The notes below the pieces were generated by a model. It was given only the letters and a program-made list of their open reading frames with translations, did no database searches and had not been told where the DNA came from. This document shows positions 36,604 to 46,203 of a DNA stretch of 64,000 nucleotides, piece by piece. The stretch is from Endobugula sp965214375 (GTDB lineage Bacteria > Pseudomonadota > Gammaproteobacteria > Pseudomonadales > Cellvibrionaceae), in NCBI GenBank assembly GCA_965214375.1, contig OZ243947.1:2542001-2606000 (forward strand), read 5' to 3'. Position 1 is the stretch's first letter. Each line of letters opens with the position of its first letter. Made by a program: the position numbers and the translations under genes.

Positions 36604-38097
36604 GTGTTAAAGCCTTTTCGTACATTTGTTCTAGCTATTATCTTTTGGGCGAGTTATTCGGGGTTGTCTTATTCAGCTGCTGGCTGGTCTGGTCGTGGTT
36701 ATAGTCAGTCTGGTTGTTTGGCTGCGAACAATAGTAATCCGAACCATACCTTTACTTGGGCTGTTAGAGATATCTATTATGCTGTTATTAATCTTCCAAC
36801 AATAGTTTATGCATGCTGGGTTGCAAATGATGGTACCCCTCCACCGACATTTTATCACGAGGAGTGTTCAGAGGGGGTAAGCTCTATAATTCTTGCGGGT
36901 GTAGAGTTTTTCTGTCCAACTTCAGAGCCAACAACCTTGGCCCTGGCTATTAATAACGGTTATCAGAAGCACAATACCTGTAATCCGATTAATATAGCTA
37001 CGGGCAATAAATTTTTTGTGTTCACTGAGTTCTCAAATACAAATATTAATCCATTAAAACTCGACATTTTTTACAATGGCGATGTGTCTAATATTGCATG
37101 GACATACCATTACATACAGTCTTTAAATATAGCGTCAGGTTATATAGAATCTTTGCGAGAAGATGGAGCTGTTATAAATTTTCCTGTAACAAGTAGTAGT
37201 AGTATCATTGCACCTTCGCAACGTCGTTAACGTTTAGTGTTTAAGGGGGCGCAACTACACTATGAATTAATGTTGGCAAATAACACGATCGAAACCTATA
37301 ACACTTCCGGCCAGTTATTATCCATCCAGTACCCCTCTGGTATTGCCCATACGCTCTCGTATTCCAATAACGACAACACCATAACTATTACGCGTTTAAA
37401 TGAAACGCTAGTGTTGGATTTGGTGGATGGCAATGTGGTTCAAGCTATACTGCCCGATAGTTCTGAAATTCATTATCTGTGGGATACCTCGGGTACTATT
37501 GATAACCTTACTCAAATCACCTACGCCGATAATACCACGCGTACCTTTCTGTACTAAGACAGTAACTTCCCACATTACGTCACTGGCATCATCGATGAGA
37601 ATGACAACCGTATTTCCTCTGTAACATACGATAACGAGGGCAGAGCAACCAGCTCCGAAGTAGTCACACTAAACTCCGGTATTGAACGCACTGAAATTGA
37701 ATACCATACCGATGGCACTCGCACTGTTACCAATAGCTTAGGTAAACAAAACACCTATCACTTCACGCAGTTTAATGGCGAATACAAAATGACACAGTTG
37801 GAAGGCCATGCCTCTGCCAACTGTGCCGCCGCGAACCAAGCCTATACCTACGATGCCAATGGTTTGATGGCCTCCAAAACCGATTGGCAGGGCAATGTCA
37901 CCACTTACCTTTACAACGACCGTGGTTTAGAAACCTCGCGCATAGAAGCGTCGGGTACACCACAAGCTAGAACTATTGCTACCGAATGGCATCCGACCTT
38001 TAACTTGCGCACGCGGGTCATTGAACCCGAACATGAAACGGTATTTAACTACGATGCACAAGGCCGTTTACTCTCACAGGAGGTGACCCCACGATGA
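36604..38097 (+). pseudogene. RHS/YD-repeat protein, N-terminal part, two in-frame TAA stops
   Basis: The frame starts GTG with a signal-peptide-like segment (FVLAIIFWASYSGLSYSAAG), has a cysteine-containing secreted N-domain and the RHS entry motif CNPINIATGNKFF, then YD repeats such as LFTYDANG-type units (YTYDANGLMASKTD, FNYDAQGRLLSQ). Stops interrupt it at 37228-37230 (TAA after SQRR) and 37555-37557 (TAA in FLY-stop-DSNFPHYVTGIIDE, where relatives usually have Glu). The frame ends at TGA 38095, overlapping the next ORF as ATGA. RHS proteins are secreted toxin carriers or adhesins; this one looks dead. Confidence 0.8.
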
Positions 38098-39146
38098 ACA
38101 CGTCAATCAAAACCACCCTAAAAACACTCTTGATAACAGTGGGTGTTGTGAGCAGCGCCTTCTCTGCGACGGGTACCTTCGCCGCCGATTGGCAGCCCTG
38201 TGCGGTAGAAGGGGCCGTGTGTACTCTGCCGGCTCCCGGTGAAGTGCGCTATGGCGCTAATGACCAGTATGTGATGCAAGCCGTGACCGAGAGTATTGCC
38301 TGTGACAATGCCACCTTTGACGACCCGATTTGGTGCGTAGTTAAAGCCTGTGAATACCGTCTAAGTGATACCTTGGATAGCGACAATGATGGTACAGTCG
38401 ATGCCTTGGATGCCTTTCCCGCTGACCCTGCCGAACACGCCGATAGTGACGGTGACGGGATGGGCGATAACAGCGACCCGTTCCCTAACGATGCCACTAA
38501 TGCATGACATAGCCCCCACTGGGTTAACTGCGCTTACCAATGGCATCGCTGTCAGGTGCCGGCACCGACACTGGTCCGCTATGGGGCCAACCAACGTTAC
38601 CACTACCAACACGTGACCACCGATATTGGCGGTGCTGCCCACCTGTTTGGTGGAGACCCAGACCCGACGACCCTCAAAGATTGTGACTATATCCTCAGTG
38701 ACCAAACCGATTACGACGGCGATAGTGTCGTTGACCGTTTCGATGCCTTCCCCTCAGATATCCATGAAACGCAAGACAGCGATGGCGATGGTGTCGGAGA
38801 TAACCAAGACCCATTCCCGAACGACCCAGACAACCAGTCCAGCGGTGACTGGGTGTAATGTGCTGAGGAATGGGCCACCTGTACATTGCCAAGTCAAACG
38901 ATTGTGCGCTACGGAGCCAATAACCAGTATGCCTATCAAACCGCCACCGAGACCATTAGCTGTACCAACAGTGTATTCGGTGACCCTATTGAGAATGTCC
39001 TTAAAAGTTGTGCTTATCTGAACATTGATCTATCCATCCTAGATAGTGACGATGATGACATCACGGATGACAGCGACGCCTTTCCGAATGAACCGTCACA
39101 AAGCACGACCGGTAATAGTGCAGGCTTACCCGTCACCAATTTATAA
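38094..39146 (+). pseudogene. Secreted thrombospondin type 3 repeat protein, three modules, two internal stops
   Basis: It begins with a strong ribosome site (AGGAGGTG at 38078-38085, 8 bp before ATG) and a signal peptide (LLITVGVVSSAFSATGTFA). Three modules follow, near 38187, 38512 and 38859. Each has a Cys-containing head with VRYGAN.QY, then a DxDxDG.xDxxDAFPxD calcium-binding TSP3 unit. In-frame TGA (38505-38507) and TAA (38856-38858) separate the modules; a TAA at 39144 separates the last from RHS sequence in the same frame. It was therefore probably the N-terminal part of a TSP3-RHS fusion. I know no named gene for it. Confidence 0.7.
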
Positions 39147-41790
39147 AGCCGTTTAACGAGCTATACCTATAATACTGTCGGTCAAGTACTCACAGTGGAT
39201 GGCCCGCGCACGGATGTGAATGACATTACCACCTATGCCTATGATGCCACCACGCAATACCGCAATAGCATTACCGATGCCGTCGGTAATACCACACAGC
39301 TCACCAACCATAATGGCCGTGGTCAGCCACAAACCCTAATTGATGCCAATGGTACCACCACACAACTCACCTACCATGTGCGTGGTTGGTTAACTAGCAG
39401 TACCTTTGAGCACCCAAGCACATCAGCGCTAAACAGTACCACGACTTACACGTACGATAGATAATGTGGGTAACCTCACGCAAATCACACGCCCGGATAA
39501 TACCCAGCTTAACTATCACTACGACACCAGTAACCGCCTGATTGCGGTGAGCAATAATGCGGGTGAGCGTATTGATTACACCTTGGATAATGCCGGTAAC
39601 CGTACCTCGCAAACGATTAGCGATAACAACAGCACCATCAACTACCGTATGACCCAAGCTTTTGATGAGCTAAGCCGAGTGATGGAAGTCATTGGTGCCG
39701 ATAGCCAACTCACCCAAATCGACTACGATGTGAACGACAACGCGGTACAAACCATTAACCCGCGTAACTACGCCACGCAAAATCAATACGATGCTTTAGA
39801 TAGACTGACACAGATCACCGACGCCAACAGTGGCACCACACAGTTTACCTACGACGATCAAGACCGTTTAACTAGCGTCACCGATGCCAATGGCAATACC
39901 ACCACTTACGCGTACGATGCTTTTGATAATCTCATCAGAGAAGTCAGCCCCGATACCGGAGACACCCGCCATGCTTACGATAATGCGGGTAACCGTATTG
40001 CCAGTATCGATAGCCGCGGTATTGTCACGCAATACACCTATGATGCGCTCAACCGCTTAACGCAATTAGCATACCCCGGTGCCCCACAGGAAAACATTAC
40101 CTATGAATACGATACCGCCACCCTTGAGGCGAATAATCAAACTCACACCACTAATGCGCAAGGGCGTTTATTCCGCATTAGTGACCAGAGCGGGCAAACG
40201 GTGCACTTGTATGATCACAAAGGCAATCTGACTAGCCATATTAGAACGATGGGTAAAGACACAGGCAATACCAACACTAGACCTACATACTGGACAGACT
40301 ACCTCTACGACACGGCTGATAAGCTTATCCAAATCCAAACTTTTTTACCGGATGGCAGCTTTAGCTATGCCACCACCTATCAGTACGATAGCGTGGGCAG
40401 AGTCAATAACGTCAGCATTGATACCACTATTAACGGCACCATCCCACAAACCGTTGCCAGTAACATTCAATACCTACCATTTGGGGGTATTACCGAACTG
40501 ACCTATGGCAATAACGCCATCACCCAAATCACCTACGATTAAGATTACCGTCTCAATAGTTGGCAAACCACGACCGATACCACTACCTGACTGGATCGCA
40601 GTTATACCTATGATCAAAACATTAACATTACGCAAATTGATCACATACAACAGCCAAGCAATACGCAAGACTTTGGCTATGATCCATTAGAGCGCTTGGA
40701 CAGCAGTATCACTCAAGCACACAACCTCGCATGGACTTACGATGCCGTAGGCAACCGCTTAACCGAAAATCATGGCAGTGATAGCGATGATTACGGCTAT
40801 CAACATGGCAGTAATATCCTGCTGGATATTCAAAACACCAGCAGTACCAACACCTACGCCCAAGATAACCGTGGTAACACCACGCACATTACCCAAGTTC
40901 TTAGTACCACTAGCTTCGGCTATAACGCGGCAAACCGTCCGCTCTCGCTCACTAAGAACAGCGCCACAACGGTATACCGCTATAACGCCTTAGGCCAACG
41001 CACCACCAAAACCCAAGGCAGTAGCACCACACAGTACACCTACAATCCTCAAGGTCAACTGGTGGGTGAATACCACAACGGCCAACCGATTGTGGAGTAT
41101 ATTTATCTTAATAACCAACCCTTGGCGCAGTTTAGAAATGGTAGTCTCTATTACTATGCAAACGATCACTTGGGGACGCCGCAAACCCTAACCGATCAAA
41201 ATCAGAATGTCGTGTGGTATGCCAATTACAGTGCGTTTGGGGAAGCAGAAATCACCACAGAAATTGTTGAAAACAATTGAAGAACGATTGGTCAATACTA
41301 TGATGCTGAGCGTGAATTGCACTATGTATGGAGCCGTTATCTTGATCCAAGCTTAGGCCGCTTTACCCAGAGTGATCCGATAGGGTTAGATGATGGCCCG
41401 AATACGTATGCTTATGTTGCAAATAACCCTTTAATCTATTTTGATCCTGATGGATTGAGTGGAGTGTATGGGTTAGGTAATGGTAGCAGTCGATATAGTC
41501 AATCAAATACGGTCAGCTCTCTTGGGAAGTCTTCTAAGCCAAAGGCCAAAAAAGGTTATATTGATGGCGCTAATTCGCTATCTTGCCGATTAAGTTGTGC
41601 CTTTGATCCGACCAGTGCGATAGCCACAGAAGGTGCATCAAGGACTTTGCGCACACTTGGTTCTTTTGGCTCTGCATTGGGTTCTCGTACTAACATAGTG
41701 GGGACAACATTCTTTAGCAGAGTGGCTTTAAGTTGCATGCGAGACTGTCGCGAAAATGAAACAAACTCCTGTTTGATGCCGAATAATTAA
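39147..41790 (+). pseudogene. RHS/YD-repeat protein, core and C-terminal part, multiply broken
   Basis: YD repeats run from SRLTSYTYNTVGQVLTVDGP to the RHS core end RYLDPSLGRFTQSDPIGL (about 41337-41392), which in RHS proteins precedes the variable toxin tip. Lesions: a 4-bp tandem duplication GATAGATA at 39456-39463 that shifts the frame, TAA 40540, TGA 40588 and TGA 41278. The tip (about 110 residues, from SGVYGLGNG) is Ser/Gly-rich with four or five cysteines and matches no toxin family I recognise. The residues replaced by stops look like Gln, Leu and others, so these are mutations rather than recoding. Confidence 0.8.
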
Positions 41791-41803
41791 TAGGGGATGT
41801 AAT

Positions 41804-42109
41804 ATGATTTTAAATGTTGTAGCACTAACTTTTTTTGCAATCGTCTTTCTATTAGCAGGTGTATTTTCTCCGCATAGACCATCTAAATTATTTAAAGTCT
41901 TTTTTATGAATGCTGGCTTAACCTTTGTAATTGTAGTTGTCGCAATATTGTGGGGTTATGAATTTTATGAACTCATTACTTTGCAAGCTGGAGGTAAAAG
42001 CGGTGCAGCAGTAGGTGGTGCCTATGGAATGCTGATAGGTTCTGGTGTTGCTGCATTGATATCATTAGCTAAATACAAACCCGAAGAGCACAAAGAAGAA
42101 CCAAGTTAG
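41804..42109 (+). CDS. Small membrane protein after the RHS tip, possible immunity protein
   Basis: 101 residues, not recognised. Three hydrophobic helices are visible: about 3-22 (VVALTFFAIVFLLAGVF), 32-52 (FMNAGLTFVIVVVAILWGY) and 68-85 (AAVGGAYGMLIGSGVAALI), followed by a charged tail KYKPEEHKEEPS. GGGG at 41793-41796 is a plausible ribosome site. Genes directly after an RHS C-terminal tip commonly encode the cognate immunity protein, and membrane immunity proteins exist. That role is inferred from position only. Confidence 0.55.
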   Translation: MILNVVALTFFAIVFLLAGVFSPHRPSKLFKVFFMNAGLTFVIVVVAILWGYEFYELITLQAGGKSGAAVGGAYGMLIGSGVAALISLAKYKPEEHKEEPS

Positions 42110-42460
42110 AAGTTTGCTAAGCAAGAAAATAATGAATAATATTGTCTTTTATATTGTTATTTCCGAATTAATATCCTTGTTTTTGTTGATTAAAATTTGG
42201 AAAAGTAAATAGGTATTATTGCTAAAAATACCGATGATCTTACTTGTTCTAATACCGTTTGTTGGGCCGCTGTTTTACTTTTTTAATCAAAGGGTCAGGT
42301 ACGTTGATCTTTAACCCAATCAAAGGTCAGGTACGTTGATATTTAACCAAATAACTAAAGAAAATAATTGGAGCCAGATTAAAAACTGTTTTTTGATCAG
42401 CGGTAATCAAAGTGTCAAGGTGACTTGAAATAAAAATAAAAAAATGGATAGATAACAGTG
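42110..42460 (+). repeat. Gap with a tandem direct repeat
   Basis: 351 bp without a convincing gene. Two near-identical copies, each containing GGTCAGGTACGTTGAT, lie at 42285-42316 and 42318-42348, separated by one base; they differ by one indel and one substitution. A related fragment, AATCAAAGTGTCAAGGTGAC, follows at 42406. The segment looks like debris of a mobile or repetitive element. Confidence 0.55.
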
Positions 42461-42925
42461 ATGTTGTTTCTAAAAAATACCTTCTTATTTACCATGTTGT
42501 TGTTATCGGTTTCTCCTGCTTTTGCTTAGGTGTATAAGTGGGTTGATGATCAGGGGCGTGTGCATTATAGCGATAAGCCGCAGGCGGGTTCGCAGGTATT
42601 AAAAACCAAAGGGCGTTTAAGTAGTTATGATTCTATTAGTTATGAAACCTTGAATAAAAATTTTTCGGGTTATGCGTCTTCTAAAAAGCAAAAAATAGTG
42701 ATGTATTCCACAACATGGTGTGGTTATTGTAAAATGGCGAAAAAGTATTTTGTCGAGAATAAAATTCACTTTGTTGAGTACGATATTGAAAAGAATGCCA
42801 AAGCTAAACGCGCGTATGATACGCTAGGTGGCAGAGGGGTGCCAGTGCTTGTCGCGGGTAATCGCCGCATGAATGGTTTTAGTGTGTCAGGTTTTGAAAG
42901 TTTTTATGGAATAAAAAAGGAGTAA
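42461..42925 (+). pseudogene. DUF4124-glutaredoxin fusion, TAG just after the signal peptide
   Basis: ATG 42461 opens a signal peptide ending SPAFA. The next codon is TAG (42527-42529), then the mature protein continues in frame: VYKWVDDQGRVHYSDKP is a DUF4124 domain, and TTWCGYCKMAKKYF near residue 85 is a CxxC glutaredoxin active site. GAG (Glu) is the likely ancestral codon, as AFAEVYKWVD fits the family. A periplasmic thiol-redox role is inferred. Without readthrough only a 22-residue signal peptide is made. Confidence 0.8.
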
Positions 42926-42929
42926 ATAA

Positions 42930-43526
42930 ATGAGTAAAGTCATTAATAATATGTTGATATTGAAGATATGTATAGGTCTGTGCTTTTTCTCTAGCTATAG
43001 TTTTGCTGAATGGTATGTTGGTGTGGATCAAACCGAGATGGATTTCCATATTAATTTTGCAAATAGTAAGCAAAACTATGATTTGAATTTAACCCGGTTA
43101 AAAGTCGGGTATGCAAAGGATAACTACTCTTTAGAGTTTCATTATTATGATGATGACCTAGATGAGAGTCCTGCTTCTACAACGCAAGGCGTTGTTTTTG
43201 ATGTGCGAACCGGTATAAAGAATATCTATGGTATTTATGCAAGGGCGGCATCAACGGGAAGGTTAGGGGTTTATGGCTTAATGGGTATGGTATTTGTTAA
43301 TACAGAGTTTGATATTGTTGGCTTTAACATTGTTGATTATGCTGATTTTGATTCATTCAGTGTTGGTGCAGGAGTGCATTATAAGTTTACGGATAATTTT
43401 ATTGTTAATTTGGATTATGTAGAAATGGAAGGTGACGTTAACTATCCAACTTACACTGTGCAAACAGGTGGTGCAGTTGATGCTCAACTAAAAGGTTGGG
43501 GTTTAGGTGCTAGGTATTTATTTTAA
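42930..43526 (+). CDS. Small outer-membrane beta-barrel protein
   Basis: 198 residues. A signal peptide (about 1-26, ending SSYSFA) is followed by alternating hydrophobic strands such as KVGYAKDNYSLEFHYYD, and a C-terminal aromatic strand LKGWGLGARYLF ending in Phe, the mark recognised by the BAM machinery. It resembles generic 8-stranded OmpA/OmpW-like barrels; the exact family is uncertain. It starts 4 bp after the glutaredoxin gene, and its stop lies 3 bp from that of convergent nadC. The frame is intact. Confidence 0.7.
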   Translation: MSKVINNMLILKICIGLCFFSSYSFAEWYVGVDQTEMDFHINFANSKQNYDLNLTRLKVGYAKDNYSLEFHYYDDDLDESPASTTQGVVFDVRTGIKNIYGIYARAASTGRLGVYGLMGMVFVNTEFDIVGFNIVDYADFDSFSVGAGVHYKFTDNFIVNLDYVEMEGDVNYPTYTVQTGGAVDAQLKGWGLGARYLF

Positions 43527-43529
43527 CCG

Positions 43530-44375
43530 TTAATCCATCCGCAGGGATAAATCAATGGCTTTACAATCTTTGGTCAGTGCGCCGATAGAGATATAATCCA
43601 CGCCGGTTTCGGCAATGCGGACCAGTGTGTCTTGTGTGATGCCACCGGAGGCTTCGAGCTTGGCTTTGTTGCCATTGTCCCGATTGAAATTCACGGCGGT
43701 GCGCATATCCTCGAGTGAAAAATTATCCAGCATAATAATATCCGCACCCGCGTTTAGTGCTTCATGAAATTCTTCGAGGTTTTCGGTTTCTACTTCGACG
43801 GGTTTGCCGGGGTGATTATGTTTTGCGGCGATAACCGCTGCGGTGATACCACCACAAGCGGCAATATGATTTTCTTTAATTAAACAGGCATCGTACAAGC
43901 CAATGCGATGGTTATGGCAAGCGCCACAGGTGACAGCATATTTTTGTGCCGTGCGCAGTCCGGGAAGGGTTTTGCGGGTATCGAGTAATTTAACCTGTGT
44001 ATGTGCCACTTTATCGGCGTAGTGTTGGCTAATGGTTGCCGTTGCAGAAAGCAACTGCAAAAAATTCAGTGCGGCACGTTCACCGGTTAACAAACTTCTG
44101 GCACTGCCTTGCAAGGTAAACAACACACTGTTGGCACTGACTGTGTCACCGTCTTGCGCTTGCCAGTCAATCACCACGCTGTTATCCAACTGCGCAAACA
44201 CTTCATCTACCCACGCTTGCCCGGCCAGTACACAGTCTTCACGGGTAATAATCGTGGCTGTTGCTTGTTGCTCGGCTGGAATTAACTCTGCGGTAATATC
44301 ACCGCTGCCCACATCCTCTGCAAGCGCAGTAGCCACAGAGCGAACAATATCGGCGTGTAATAGTGAGTTATTCAT
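43530..44375 (-). CDS. nadC: NadC, quinolinate phosphoribosyltransferase
   Basis: 281 residues from ATG 44375 (MNNSLLHADIVRSVATALAEDVGSGDIT), the conserved NadC start; a longer frame adds 13 unconserved residues. Active-site motifs are LLDTRKTLPGLRTAQKYAV, GGCHNHR-like CGACHNHRIGLYDACLIKEN, and LEASGGI near the end. It makes nicotinate mononucleotide for NAD. In Pseudomonas nadC lies beside ampD and the pil genes, as here, but with about 9 kb of accessory DNA between it and pilA. Confidence 0.95.
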   Translation of the reverse strand: MNNSLLHADIVRSVATALAEDVGSGDITAELIPAEQQATATIITREDCVLAGQAWVDEVFAQLDNSVVIDWQAQDGDTVSANSVLFTLQGSARSLLTGERAALNFLQLLSATATISQHYADKVAHTQVKLLDTRKTLPGLRTAQKYAVTCGACHNHRIGLYDACLIKENHIAACGGITAAVIAAKHNHPGKPVEVETENLEEFHEALNAGADIIMLDNFSLEDMRTAVNFNRDNGNKAKLEASGGITQDTLVRIAETGVDYISIGALTKDCKAIDLSLRMD

Positions 44376-44425
44376 AGCGTGAAGTGTTTTGTTGAAAGCG
44401 CGAAATTCTACCACAAACCCTACGT

Positions 44426-44671
44426 TTATTGCTGGCTTTCCATATATGTGCGCAATAATTTATTAATTCGTGTTTGGTAACCCTGCCCCTGAGATTTAAA
44501 CCATTCAAGTACATCTGTATCTAAGCGGATGGTCACTGATTGTTTTCCGGGAATAGTGAGCTTGGCATTTTTAAAGAAACTCTCATCCAGCTCGGCAATG
44601 TCACTGGTATCAATATCGGTATCTGGCATATCTTCCAGCTTTTTCCAGTTAGTTTTTGAAGATTTGTTCAT
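44426..44671 (-). CDS. brnA: BrnA family antitoxin, orphaned copy
   Basis: 81 residues from ATG 44671 (MNKSSKTNWKKLEDMPD). The C-terminal half, KQSVTIRLDTDVLEWFKSQGQGYQ and NKLLRTYMES, is the BrnA ribbon-helix-helix domain. It is intact, whereas the toxin gene in front of it (44649-44922) has lost its start and frame. It probably persists as a repressor or remnant. Confidence 0.85.
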   Translation of the reverse strand: MNKSSKTNWKKLEDMPDTDIDTSDIAELDESFFKNAKLTIPGKQSVTIRLDTDVLEWFKSQGQGYQTRINKLLRTYMESQQ

Positions 44672-44922
44672 AATTCTTTCTCTCGTTTTTGGTGTCCTTC
44701 CTAGCAGAGATAATACTAAGGGTATCTTGATATTCGGTGTAAGCAACAACGGTTAATACGGATTTTACCAAGCCGATACCTAGCCAGCGTTCTTCACCAT
44801 AATCGATGCGATTATCTGGCATGGTTAACATAGGGGCAGCAAACATGTTGCAGACATCCTCGAAGTCAATGCCATGTTTTTTGAGATTAAGGCGGTTTTT
44901 GTGTGTCCCATGTAAAAATTAT
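44649..44922 (-). pseudogene. brnT: BrnT family toxin, frameshifted and without start codon
   Basis: After a ribosome site AAGGAG (44932-44927 on the minus strand) the frame reads IIFTWDTQ but its first codons are ATA and ATT, so the ATG seems lost. A small indel in the A-run near 44896-44900 shifts to the frame NRLNLKKHGIDFEDV, which runs to the family C-terminus TLSIISARKDTKNERKNYE. It overlaps brnA by 23 bp. Both lesions would abolish the toxin. Confidence 0.7.
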
Positions 44923-44963
44923 AACACTCCTTGTTGTTACATTTGTATGTACTGTTTAGTCTT

Positions 44964-45506
44964 TTAGCGATACTGTTTCAACGTCAACTGCTCTCCCCGT
45001 TGGGTAAATTCAATATCTTTTAGCGCGCTCATGCCCAGTAATACACCCACGCCTTCCATATGCTGGTTAATGCTGGCGGCGACGTTGTAGAGCACAATAT
45101 CGCCAATGCGCAGTGTGTTCAGGCGGGTGCGGTAAACCGTAATGGTTCCATTGGCGGTGCCTACTTGTTGTGGTACACCGCGTTTAAGCCCGATTTCATT
45201 GGCAATACTTTCTGGCACGGAGACATCGGTAGCCCCGGTGTCCAGCAAGAAGGTGACTTTTTGCTGGTTGATATCGCCGTTGACCACATAATGGTTGTAG
45301 CGATTGCGTTGTAATACCACGGTGTTGGTGTCTTGTAATTGTTGGCTTTGCGGGTTGCGGTTGGGGTTGTAGTTGTTTTTTTCCCAGTCACCAAAAAAGC
45401 TGATCAACAGCGCCAGCGCGACTACCCATGCCAAAATCATCATGGTGGTACCGGCTTTTTTGTTGGGGTTATTGTCTGGGTTGTGGTCGGGTTCCTGTGG
45501 TTTCAT
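44964..45506 (-). CDS. Membrane-anchored retropepsin-like aspartic protease
   Basis: 180 residues. A short cytoplasmic segment rich in Asn/Pro, one membrane helix (about residues 21-41, MMILAWVVALALLISFFG), then a single retroviral-type aspartyl protease domain with the active-site motif TFLLDTGATDVSVP near residue 87 and the later LLGMSAL. Such clan AA proteins act as dimers; substrates are unknown. A retropepsin-like gene near nadC and ampD is common in gammaproteobacteria. Confidence 0.85.
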   Translation of the reverse strand: MKPQEPDHNPDNNPNKKAGTTMMILAWVVALALLISFFGDWEKNNYNPNRNPQSQQLQDTNTVVLQRNRYNHYVVNGDINQQKVTFLLDTGATDVSVPESIANEIGLKRGVPQQVGTANGTITVYRTRLNTLRIGDIVLYNVAASINQHMEGVGVLLGMSALKDIEFTQRGEQLTLKQYR

Positions 45507-45621
45507 CCTTTTATACTTCGCTGTTGGTGATAGAAAATAGTGAGGCGGTTGCGTATCTTGATGTCAGCCATCATACTGCGAGACAACCTTGGTTGCCATA
45601 ACATAGAGTTTTTTTTCATAT

Positions 45622-46203
45622 ATGCCACCGCTGCTAACAATAACTGAAGGCTGGTTGTCCAGTGCCCGTCGTGTGCCATCGCCGAATGTTAACGAGCGCC
45701 CGGCAGGCGCAGAGATTTCCTTGTTGGTGATTCATAATATCAGCCTGCCGCCCGTGCAATTTGGAGAGGGGAGTGCTGGCACAATCCATATCGAGCAGTT
45801 TTTTACCAATACCTTGGATCACAGTGCACACCCGTATTTTGACACCTTGCGCGGGCTAGAGGTGTCTGCGCATTTGTTGATTACTCGCGAGGGTGAGGTA
45901 GTGCAGTTTGTTGATTTTAATAAACGCGCTTGGCATGCGGGGCGCTCCAGCTTTCAGGGGCAACCGGAATGTAATGATTATTCGATTGGTATTGAGTTGG
46001 AAGGTGCGGACACTATCCCCTATTCCAAAGCGCAATATACCGCCTTGGCTCAAGTCACGCAGAGCATCATGCAGCATTACCCGGCTATTACCGCTGAGCG
46101 TATTACCGGTCACAGTGATATTGCCCCCGAGCGTAAAACCGACCCCGGTGAGGCGTTTGATTGGGGGTATTTTCAGCAAACCTTACAGGATTTATCGACA
46201 TGA
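45622..46203 (+). CDS. ampD: AmpD, cytoplasmic N-acetyl-anhydromuramyl-L-alanine amidase
   Basis: A 193-residue amidase_2 zinc enzyme. Zinc ligands are expected at His in LLVIHNISLPP, and His and Asp in ITGHSDIAPERKTDPGEAFDW. It removes the stem peptide from anhydro-muropeptides during wall recycling, and its loss derepresses AmpC in bacteria with AmpR. It has no signal peptide, as for AmpD. Its stop overlaps the ampG start as ATGA, so import and cleavage of muropeptides are encoded together. Confidence 0.94.
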   Translation: MPPLLTITEGWLSSARRVPSPNVNERPAGAEISLLVIHNISLPPVQFGEGSAGTIHIEQFFTNTLDHSAHPYFDTLRGLEVSAHLLITREGEVVQFVDFNKRAWHAGRSSFQGQPECNDYSIGIELEGADTIPYSKAQYTALAQVTQSIMQHYPAITAERITGHSDIAPERKTDPGEAFDWGYFQQTLQDLST

